From NCBI RefSeq assembly GCF_002980495.1, contig NZ_PVBR01000005.1, positions 186,001-250,000 of the forward strand: a stretch of 64,000 nucleotides of DNA. Direction: 5' to 3'. Position numbers and translations under genes: made by a program. Below, in pieces: positions 57,653-64,000 of the stretch. How positions within the stretch are numbered: the stretch's first letter is position 1; each line of letters opens with the position of its first letter. This DNA is from Phyllobacterium phragmitis (GTDB lineage Bacteria > Pseudomonadota > Alphaproteobacteria > Rhizobiales > Rhizobiaceae). The notes beneath the pieces are model-generated. The model did not search any database. It had not been told where the DNA came from and saw only the letters and a program-made list of their open reading frames with translations.

Positions 57653-58081
57653 ATGACAACGATGAATCACAAGCCCGATTATGAGAAGGAATTGCGCGAC
57701 GCCGGCGTTCGGATCACCCGGCCGCGGCGTGTTATCCTCGACATATTGACCGCGACGGAAGACCACCCGGACGCGATGGAGATTTTCCGCCGCGCCGTTT
57801 CCGTCGACAGCAGCATCTCACTGTCGACTGTCTATCGCACGATGAAGCTTCTGGAGGAGCGCGGCACCATCCACCGCCATGCCTTCAATGGCGGGCCGTC
57901 GCGTTTCGAGCAGGCGAGCGGCGCGCATCACGATCACCTGATCGATATCGAAACCGGCGACGTCATCGAATTCCGCTCCGACCGTATCGAGAAGCTGCAG
58001 GAAGAAATCGCCCGCTCGCTCGGCTATGATATCGTGCACCACAGGCTCGAACTTTACGGGCGCAAGCGCCAGGCAAAATAA
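57653..58081 (+). CDS. Fur-family metal regulator (Fur/Mur-like)
   Basis: A 142-residue Fur protein: winged helix [13 protein letters not shown] and [21 protein letters not shown] (about residues 22-75), then the metal site [18 protein letters not shown] (about 97-114). It lacks C-terminal CxxC motifs, as in manganese-responsive Mur and several rhizobial Fur/Irr paralogues. I call it Fur/Mur-like; Zur is unlikely because no structural-zinc cysteines are present. The start is the first of two ATG codons (57653, 57662) without a clear ribosome site. Confidence 0.82.
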   Translation: MTTMNHKPDYEKELRDAGVRITRPRRVILDILTATEDHPDAMEIFRRAVSVDSSISLSTVYRTMKLLEERGTIHRHAFNGGPSRFEQASGAHHDHLIDIETGDVIEFRSDRIEKLQEEIARSLGYDIVHHRLELYGRKRQAK

Positions 58082-58121
58082 GGATCGCGGAATTTCTGGG
58101 CCGTAGCGGTATTGGACACGT

Positions 58122-58254
58122 TACGGAATGGATCATCGGGTCAAGCCCGATGATGACGGCTGTTTTGATGCGGTCGTCAATCGCCAATGTTGGCGAAGCG
58201 CGAAGACGCTCCTCTCTCCGTCATCATCGGGCTTGACCCGATGATCCATTCCGG
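58122..58254. repeat. palindromic intergenic repeat (GGGTCAAGCCCG type)
   Basis: Inverted arms ACGGAATGGATCATCGGG (58123 on) and CCCGATGATCCATTCCGGA (to about 58254), with inner CATCGGGTCAAGCCCGATG palindromes. It resembles the internal palindromes of the MITE-like elements but lacks their termini. Confidence 0.6.
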
Positions 58255-58291
58255 AGCTTCCCGCTTCAATCCGCGCTGCTAACTGTTGCAA

Positions 58292-59107
58292 TCAGCCCTT
58301 GATGAGCCATTCATGCTCCGGCGCGTTGTGGAATTTCCATGTTCGCTTCGGTCCGGCCATGACGTTGAGATAATAGAGATCATAGCCGTGAATGGCGGCG
58401 CAGGGGTGATAGCCCTCCGGCACCATCGTTGCATCGCCATCCTCGACCGCCATCACCTCGTCGAGCCTGCGCCTGCCGGTTTCATCCGCATCGGTATAGA
58501 CGCGCTGGAAGGCGAAGCCCTGGGGTGGATTGAGGCGGTGGTAATAGGTTTCTTCGAGTTCGGATTCGCGCGGCAGATCGTCCTTGTCATGTTTGTGCGG
58601 GGGATAGCTCGATGTATGGCCGCCGGGGGTGATGACCTCGACCACGAGGAGCGAATCGGCAGCGGGATCGGTTTCCGGCAGGATGTTGACGACATGGCGC
58701 ACATTGGTGTCTTTGCCGCGGGTTTCCTGCCCGAGCGTTTGCGGGGCGATGATCCGGACGGCATGGCTGTGCGGCCTGCCCGGCGCCGTGCAGACGGCGA
58801 GTTCCAGGTCGGTGGCGGCTTCCACCGTCCATGACGCGCCGGCGGGAATATAGACCGACCAGGGCTTGCCTTCGAAGGGTGACATGCGTTCGCCCAGCAC
58901 ACCGAGATCTTTTCCGTCGGCGACGATTTTACCCTTGCCGGTGACGAAGACGAGGCAGGTCTCGCGATCGCTCTCGCTGCCGCTGGCGGAGCGTCCGGGC
59001 GCGAGGCGGTGCAGCGCGAAGCCGACATAGGTCCAGCCCGCCGATTGCGGCGTGATGTCGATAATGCGGCCGGTGCCGGCGGACGGCTTGACGTGCAGTT
59101 TCGACAT
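58292..59107 (-). CDS. iolB: 5-deoxy-glucuronate isomerase IolB
   Basis: A 271-residue cupin enzyme of myo-inositol catabolism, converting 5-deoxy-glucuronate to 2-deoxy-5-keto-gluconate. Typical stretches are TPGGHTSSYPPHKHD (about residues 160-174, metal-binding histidines), ELEETYYHRLNPPQGFAFQRVYT and the C-terminal YLNVMAGPKRTWKFHNAP. It is the last gene of the minus-strand iol cluster (iolC-D-E-small protein-B). Confidence 0.93.
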   Translation of the reverse strand: MSKLHVKPSAGTGRIIDITPQSAGWTYVGFALHRLAPGRSASGSESDRETCLVFVTGKGKIVADGKDLGVLGERMSPFEGKPWSVYIPAGASWTVEAATDLELAVCTAPGRPHSHAVRIIAPQTLGQETRGKDTNVRHVVNILPETDPAADSLLVVEVITPGGHTSSYPPHKHDKDDLPRESELEETYYHRLNPPQGFAFQRVYTDADETGRRRLDEVMAVEDGDATMVPEGYHPCAAIHGYDLYYLNVMAGPKRTWKFHNAPEHEWLIKG

Positions 59108-59111
59108 CGGG

Positions 59112-59336
59112 TTACTCTCCTTTTTCGTCAGGGTCTTTGCTGCTCGGCTCGTAGTTCAGCAGATAGGACCAGGCGCCATAGGCGGCCATCCCCGCGGTAA
59201 GCGTGCCCCAAAAGGCTTCGCCGTTCGTCCATTCGTAGAGGCTCCAGGCGGCGCAGAAGCCGACGAGCACGATGCGCCGCCACAGCGGGTCGAGAAAGGT
59301 ATGGGAATTGTTCTGGCTCAAGTTTGCCTCTTTCAT
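59112..59336 (-). CDS. small membrane protein in the iol operon
   Basis: A 74-residue protein with two hydrophobic helices (about 22-38 and 44-61) and an acidic C-terminus (SSKDPDEKGE). It starts inside the iolE stop (4-base overlap) and ends 4 bp before iolB, so it is translated with the operon. The family may be DUF3329 (uncertain, from memory). It may be a membrane accessory for inositol metabolism; no function is established. Confidence 0.65.
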   Translation of the reverse strand: MKEANLSQNNSHTFLDPLWRRIVLVGFCAAWSLYEWTNGEAFWGTLTAGMAAYGAWSYLLNYEPSSKDPDEKGE

Positions 59337-60217
59337 TGGGATAGCCCGGCTTCCTCGATGAAGCCGGCAAGATTCTTGCGGCCCAGTCTAGCATAGGTCG
59401 CCGGATCGGCCTTTTCGGAATCCTGCTCGGCTTCGACCACGACCCAGCCGGAATAACCAGGCAGTTCTTTCAGCACGCGCACATAATCGATGAAGCCGTC
59501 GCCGGGAACCGTATAGACGCCAGCCAGAACCGAGTCGAGGAACGACCAGTCGCCCCTCTGCGACTGCCACATGACCTTCTCGCGGATGTCCTTGCAATGG
59601 ACATGGCTGATGCGGTCGCGATAGTGGCGGGCGATGCGCGCCGGGTTGCCGCCGCCCCAGGTGGCGTGGCCGGTGTCGAGCAGCAGGTGGAACGCCTCGC
59701 CGGTCACTTCCATGAGGCGGTCGATCTCGGCCTCGCTCTGCACCACCGTTCCCATGTGATGGTGGTAGACGAGTTGCAGGCCTTCCTCGCGCAAGAGCTC
59801 GGCGAATTGCGTGTAGCGCGCGCCGAATTCCTTCCACGCTTGCTTTTCCAGAACCGGGCGGGCGGAGAGCGGCAGGCTCTTGTCGGAGTGGATGGCGTTG
59901 GAGGTTTCCGCCGCGATGAAGACCTTGCAGCCCATCGCCTTCAGGAGATCGATATGGGCGCGCGCGTTCTTCATCTCGTCGGCGACATCGCGCAGCAGAA
60001 GCTCGGTCGAATACCAGCCGCCGACGAGAGCGAGGCCATGGGCGTCGAGGATCGGTTTCAGCTTCTCGGCCTCACGCGGGAATTTGTTTCCGAGCTCCAT
60101 GCCCTCGAAGCTGGCGGCCCTGGCTTCCGTCAGGCACTGCTCAAGGGGAATATTGCCGCCGATTTCCAGCATGTCGTCATTCGACCAGCCGATCGGATTG
60201 GCGCCGATGCGGATCAT
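59333..60217 (-). CDS. iolE: inosose dehydratase IolE
   Basis: A 294-residue TIM-barrel of the xylose isomerase-like family: IRIGANPIGWSNDDMLEIGG at the start, VYHHHMGTVVQSEAEIDRL (about residues 152-170), LLLDTGHATWGGGNPARIA (about 180-198), and HVHCKDIRE. It dehydrates scyllo-inosose. The ATG at 60217 is the family start; an in-frame upstream ATG at 60262 adds a non-conserved stretch that overlaps iolD. Confidence 0.93.
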   Translation of the reverse strand: MIRIGANPIGWSNDDMLEIGGNIPLEQCLTEARAASFEGMELGNKFPREAEKLKPILDAHGLALVGGWYSTELLLRDVADEMKNARAHIDLLKAMGCKVFIAAETSNAIHSDKSLPLSARPVLEKQAWKEFGARYTQFAELLREEGLQLVYHHHMGTVVQSEAEIDRLMEVTGEAFHLLLDTGHATWGGGNPARIARHYRDRISHVHCKDIREKVMWQSQRGDWSFLDSVLAGVYTVPGDGFIDYVRVLKELPGYSGWVVVEAEQDSEKADPATYARLGRKNLAGFIEEAGLSQ

Positions 60218-60258
60218 ATGTTTTCTCCGTCTTTGGGAATGGATTATGAAATTCGTTT

Positions 60259-62109
60259 TCAATTACCGATGCGCTGGAGCCAGCGGGCCTCCTCATATTC
60301 TTTGCGCGCCGCTTCGACTTGCTTGCGGCTGCTCACCTCGGGGACGGCGACATCCCACCAGTTGCCGCCGGCGTCGGTGGTGATGAGCGGATCGGTGTCG
60401 ATGACGATGACGGTGGTGCGCGTCGCGGTCTTGGAGCGTTCGAGCGCGGTTTCAAGTTCGGCAATAGACGAGGCCTTGACCGCCTCGGCGCCGAGACTTT
60501 CCGCATGTGCTCGGAAATCGATATCGGGCAATGTCTCGTGATGGGTGTCACGCAGCAGATTGTTGAAGTTCGCACCACCTGTCGCCATCTGCAGCCGGTT
60601 GATGCAGCCATAGCCGCGATTGTCGAGCACGACGATGGTAAGCTTTGCGCCGAGCATGACCGAGGAGGCGATCTCGGAATTGAGCATGAGGTAGGAGCCG
60701 TCGCCGACCATGACGACCACCTCCTTATCGGGCTTGGCGAGCTTGACGCCGAGGCCGCCGGCGATCTCATAGCCCATGCAGGAGAAGCCATATTCGAGGT
60801 GATAGGAGCCGGGTGCGCCCTGACGCCAAAGCTTGTGCAATTCGCCCGGCAGGCTGCCGGCAGCGCAGACGACCGTTGCGTCAGCGGTCAATTGCCGCTG
60901 CACCGCGCCGATTACCTGGGCATCGGAGGGAAGCGCCGCATTCGTGGGCGCAGTCGCCTTGTCGGCCGCCTCGTTCCATGCGGCGAGCGCCGTCTTGGCC
61001 TTGTCCTGCCATGAGGCGGGGGCGGCGTAGGATCCAAGTTTCTGCGCGAGTTCGCCAAGTCCCGTGAGGGCATCGCCAACGAGCGGCAAGGCCCGGTGCT
61101 TGCCGGCGTCGAAGGGCTGGACGTTCAGGCCGATGATGGTCTTGGCATCGTTGCGGAAAAGGCTCCATGAGCCCGTGGTGAAATCCTGCAGGCGTGAGCC
61201 GACGGCAAGGATGACATCGGCTTCCGCAGCCAGTTCATTGGCGGCGGAGGTGCCGGTGACGCCGATGGAGCCGAGATTGAGCGGATGGTCGGCGGGAAGC
61301 GAGGATTTGCCAGCCTGGGTTTCGGCGACCGGTATGGCGTGCTTTTCGGCGAATTGCCTGAGGGTTTCCGACGCCTCGGAATAAAGCACGCCGCCGCCCG
61401 CGATGATCAGGGGCTTCTTCGCCTCAGCGAGCGCGGCGGCGGCAATTTCAAGTTCGTCCAGCGCCGGGCGCAGGCGTCGCGGCGTCCAGATGCGCTCGGC
61501 GAAGAAATCCTCGGGGTAATCGAAGGCCTCCGCCTGAACATCCTGGCAAAGCGCCAGGGTAACGGGGCCGCAATCGGCGGGATCGGTCAGCACCTGCATG
61601 GTGCGGGCGAGTGCGGGGATAAGCTGTTCGGGGCGGGTGATACGGTCGAAATAGCGCGAGACGGGACGGAAGCAATCATTGGCGGAGGCGGTGCCGTCGG
61701 CGAAATTCTCGACCTGCTGGAGAACCGGATCGGGGATGCGGCTGGCGAAGACATCGCCTGGAAGCAGCAGGAGCGGCAGGCGGTTGACATGGGCGACGCC
61801 CGCCGCCGTCACCATGTTGAGCGCGCCGGGGCCGATGGACGAGGTGCAGGCCATGAAGCGGCGGCGGAATGACGCCTTGGCGAACGCCGTGGCGGCAAAG
61901 GTCATGCCCTGCTCATTATGGGCGCGATAGGTGGGCAGTTCGTCGCGCACCGCATAGAGCGCCTCGCCCATGCCCGCGACATTGCCATGGCCGAAAATCG
62001 CCCAGACGCCGGCGAAGATCGGTACGGTCTTGCCATCGATGACGGTCATCTGGCGCGTCAGGAAGCGGGCGAGCGCCTGCGCCATGGTCAGTCTTATCGT
62101 CTTCGTCAT
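60259..62109 (-). CDS. iolD: 3D-(3,5/4)-trihydroxycyclohexane-1,2-dione acylhydrolase IolD
   Basis: A 616-residue ThDP enzyme that opens the ring of trihydroxycyclohexane-dione. The ThDP-activating Glu is E66 in YRAHNEQGM, and the ThDP/metal site is VMVGDGSYLMLNSEI (about residues 462-476). It is similar in architecture to acetolactate synthase; the iol context and full length decide between them. It lies 41 bp upstream of iolE. Confidence 0.93.
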   Translation of the reverse strand: MTKTIRLTMAQALARFLTRQMTVIDGKTVPIFAGVWAIFGHGNVAGMGEALYAVRDELPTYRAHNEQGMTFAATAFAKASFRRRFMACTSSIGPGALNMVTAAGVAHVNRLPLLLLPGDVFASRIPDPVLQQVENFADGTASANDCFRPVSRYFDRITRPEQLIPALARTMQVLTDPADCGPVTLALCQDVQAEAFDYPEDFFAERIWTPRRLRPALDELEIAAAALAEAKKPLIIAGGGVLYSEASETLRQFAEKHAIPVAETQAGKSSLPADHPLNLGSIGVTGTSAANELAAEADVILAVGSRLQDFTTGSWSLFRNDAKTIIGLNVQPFDAGKHRALPLVGDALTGLGELAQKLGSYAAPASWQDKAKTALAAWNEAADKATAPTNAALPSDAQVIGAVQRQLTADATVVCAAGSLPGELHKLWRQGAPGSYHLEYGFSCMGYEIAGGLGVKLAKPDKEVVVMVGDGSYLMLNSEIASSVMLGAKLTIVVLDNRGYGCINRLQMATGGANFNNLLRDTHHETLPDIDFRAHAESLGAEAVKASSIAELETALERSKTATRTTVIVIDTDPLITTDAGGNWWDVAVPEVSSRKQVEAARKEYEEARWLQRIGN

Positions 62110-62159
62110 CTCATTTCCTCCCTGCGCGATCTATTCTGCCGCGTATAATCTATCCGGAT

Positions 62160-64000
62160 TCAGGCAGCCTTCCGACCTCTGGAGTCAAGCCAGGCGCGGG
62201 TCAGCTTTTCGAACCGCGCAGCCATATCGGCGATGGCTTCGTCGTCGGTGATTTGCCCCGCGAGCCATTTTTCCGCCGGGTCGGCGAAGAGCGTGCGGCC
62301 GACAGCGAAGCCCTTGACGACGTCGATCCCGGCAGTTGCGGCGAAGGCCGCCTCCAATTCGTCGTGCGGCGCTTCGAGGCCGAGCAGCACGACGCCGCGG
62401 CACCAGGGATCGCGCGTGGCGATGATGTTCTGGATACTACGCCACGCCTCGGTTGAGGCCTGCGGTTCGAGCTTCCACCAGTCGGGATTTATGCCGAGAT
62501 CGTAGAGCTCGGTCAGGGCGCGGGCGATGGTTCTGCCATCGAGGGCCCCATGCTTGCCGGAGATGATCTCGACCAGAAGCTCGCGGCCGACCTTGCGAGC
62601 CGCATCGTAGAGCGTGCGCAGCTTTTCGGATTGTTCCTTCTTCAATTCCTCGGGGTCGTCGGGGTGATAGAAGCACAGGCATTTGATGGTGTGCGTTACC
62701 GGCCATTCCACCAGTTGCGAACCGATATCCTGGCTGAACTCGAAGCGAAGCGGGCGCGAGCCCGGGCGCTCGACAGGACGGCCCAGCCAGTCGAAACCGT
62801 GCTTCGCCGCCTCGAAAAATGCGTCGCGGCCGAATTTCTCATCGATCAGCATGCCGTAGCCTGGCCGGCCATCCGCCACCCGCGCGGCAGCCTTCACCGC
62901 CAGCACCTTGAAGGCGGAAATGCGCGCGGGATCGGCACCGGCCCGTTTGGCGATATCTTCGAGCTGGATGCGGTGATCGATGGCGAACGCCATCAGCGAC
63001 GGGATATCGCCGCGCCGCGTCGTGGACCAGTGAACGTGGTTGATATCCTCGTCCTTGCGCAACGCATGATGCGGGCTGCCGTGCTTCAGGAAATATTGCA
63101 GTTCCTCGAAGGTCGGGATTTCCGGCGAGCAGAGCAGGCGGGAAACGGCGAAGGCGCCGCAGGCATTGGCCCATGTCGCGGCGGTCTCAAGGCTCTCGCT
63201 GCCGAGCCAGCCGCGCAGGAAGCCGGACATGAAACTGTCGCCGGCGCCCAGAACATTATAGACCTCGATGGGAAAACCCTTGCCGACGATGCCGTCTTCG
63301 AGATCATCGCTGATCGGGCCTTCATAGACGATGCAGCCCATCGGGCCGCGCTTGAGGACGATGGTGGCGGGTGAGAGCGCTCGGATGGTCTTGAGTGCCG
63401 TGAGAAGATGGCTTTCGCCCGACGCGATCAGCACTTCCTCCTCGGTGCCGACGATCAGGTCGCAATCGGCGAGAACGGTCCTGAGCCGGTTGGACACTTC
63501 CGCTGAGGCAACGTAGCGATTGTCGCCCTCGGCATGCCCGGCCAGCCCCCACAGGTTCGGACGGAAATCGACATCGAAGACGATTTTGCCGCCATTGGCC
63601 TTGGCTATCCTGATGGCCTTGCGCTGGGCCGCGTCGGTGTTGGGCCTGGAAAAATGGGTGCCGGTGGCGACGATCGCCTTGGCGGAAGCGATGAATTCCT
63701 CGTCGATGTCGTCGGGATCGAGCGCCATGTCGGCGCAGTTTTCGCGATAGAAAAGCAACGGGAATGATTTGTCGTTCTCGACGGAAAGGATTGCGAGCGC
63801 GGTGAGGCGTGCGGGATCGATGATGATGCCTTTGTCGCAAACACCTTCACGCAGCAATTGCTCGCGCAGGAAATTGCCGAACTGCTCCTTGCCGACGCGG
63901 GTGAGCAGCGCCGATTTCAGCCCGAGCCGGGCTGTGCCGATGGCGATGTTCGCCGGGCATCCGCCGACCGACTTGGCGAAGGACGCCACATCCTCCAGCC
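62160..64000 (-). CDS. iolC: 5-dehydro-2-deoxygluconokinase IolC fused to DUF2090 (5'-partial)
   Basis: The visible ~613 residues begin inside the protein; the start lies beyond the right edge. N-terminal part (about 1-320) is a PfkB/ribokinase-fold sugar kinase: VGGCPANIAIGTARLG and the catalytic YNVLGAGDSFMSGFLRGWL with the base Asp. C-terminal part (about 330-605) is a DUF2090 domain, an aldolase-like TIM barrel, e.g. AFKVLAVKAAARVADGRPGYGML. In rhizobia and Brucella this fused form is typical. The kinase phosphorylates 2-deoxy-5-keto-gluconate, and DUF2090 likely acts as the next aldolase (IolJ-like) step. Confidence 0.92.
   Translation of the reverse strand, partial: LEDVASFAKSVGGCPANIAIGTARLGLKSALLTRVGKEQFGNFLREQLLREGVCDKGIIIDPARLTALAILSVENDKSFPLLFYRENCADMALDPDDIDEEFIASAKAIVATGTHFSRPNTDAAQRKAIRIAKANGGKIVFDVDFRPNLWGLAGHAEGDNRYVASAEVSNRLRTVLADCDLIVGTEEEVLIASGESHLLTALKTIRALSPATIVLKRGPMGCIVYEGPISDDLEDGIVGKGFPIEVYNVLGAGDSFMSGFLRGWLGSESLETAATWANACGAFAVSRLLCSPEIPTFEELQYFLKHGSPHHALRKDEDINHVHWSTTRRGDIPSLMAFAIDHRIQLEDIAKRAGADPARISAFKVLAVKAAARVADGRPGYGMLIDEKFGRDAFFEAAKHGFDWLGRPVERPGSRPLRFEFSQDIGSQLVEWPVTHTIKCLCFYHPDDPEELKKEQSEKLRTLYDAARKVGRELLVEIISGKHGALDGRTIARALTELYDLGINPDWWKLEPQASTEAWRSIQNIIATRDPWCRGVVLLGLEAPHDELEAAFAATAGIDVVKGFAVGRTLFADPAEKWLAGQITDDEAIADMAARFEKLTRAWLDSRGRKAA

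Overview
This window is a stretch of alphaproteobacterial chromosome, most likely from the order Rhizobiales (Hyphomicrobiales), near Brucella/Ochrobactrum/Phyllobacterium. The evidence is gene content and order (tkt-gap-pgk-fba, zapA-6S RNA-5-FCL, ruvCAB next to ybgC-tolQRAB-pal-cpoB-tilS-ftsH-glmM, serC-serA, rpoH, iolCDE-iolB), an rcdA homologue with CtrA-type boxes, a BioR regulator with its operators, two Omp25/Omp31-like barrel proteins, and several families of palindromic intergenic repeats of the kind known from rhizobia. It is dense, GC-rich housekeeping sequence. I see no transposase, integrase, phage gene or CRISPR array. The genus is an inference; nothing in the window fixes it.

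Layout. 1-6.4 kb: a tiny membrane ORF, then minus-strand central carbon genes (fba, pgk, a glycolipid-binding-fold protein, gap, tkt). 6.7-10.1 kb: plus-strand DUF4164 protein, zapA, 6S RNA, 5-formyltetrahydrofolate cyclo-ligase, a YmdB-type phosphodiesterase and a TerC-family membrane protein. 10.1-12.0 kb: a biotin locus (DUF1284, bioY, bioR) with two BioR palindromes. 12.0-18.2 kb: a metallo-beta-lactamase-fold protein, YebC, L31, an MsbA-like ABC exporter and an FAD dehydrogenase. 18.4-24.0 kb (minus): a MotA/ExbB plus OmpA-like pair, an inositol monophosphatase, EF-P, a Sel1-repeat protein and a ThiE-like protein. 24.1-26.3 kb: TSUP and OpgC-like membrane proteins. 26.3-29.8 kb: a structured candidate sRNA, rcdA and ruvCAB. 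29.8-42.7 kb: a secreted GH5 hydrolase (minus), then the Tol-Pal cluster, tilS, ftsH and glmM. 42.9-46.6 kb: two outer-membrane barrels, an ArsR/SRPBCC pair and an extra ClpP. 47-52 kb: serC (with a leader RNA), serA, an acetyltransferase and purA. 52.2-58.1 kb: an unknown transmembrane protein, rpoH, rluD, a small membrane protein, tRNA-Glu(CTC), a DUF2007 protein and a Fur-family regulator. 58.3-64 kb (minus): the myo-inositol catabolic genes iolB, a small membrane protein, iolE, iolD and iolC fused to DUF2090, running off the right edge.

How the parts work together. The strongest non-coding theme is cell-cycle and envelope control. Four perfect TTAA-N7-TTAA sites (the CtrA consensus) sit upstream of a candidate sRNA, of rcdA (a CtrA-degradation factor) and of both outer-membrane proteins. 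The envelope is also served by Tol-Pal and by a second proton-channel/peptidoglycan-binding pair. I found no convincing new defence or mobile system. The best candidates for something undescribed are the sRNA beside rcdA, the MotA-OmpA pair, the approximately 200-bp MITE-like element family and the unknown protein downstream of purA.
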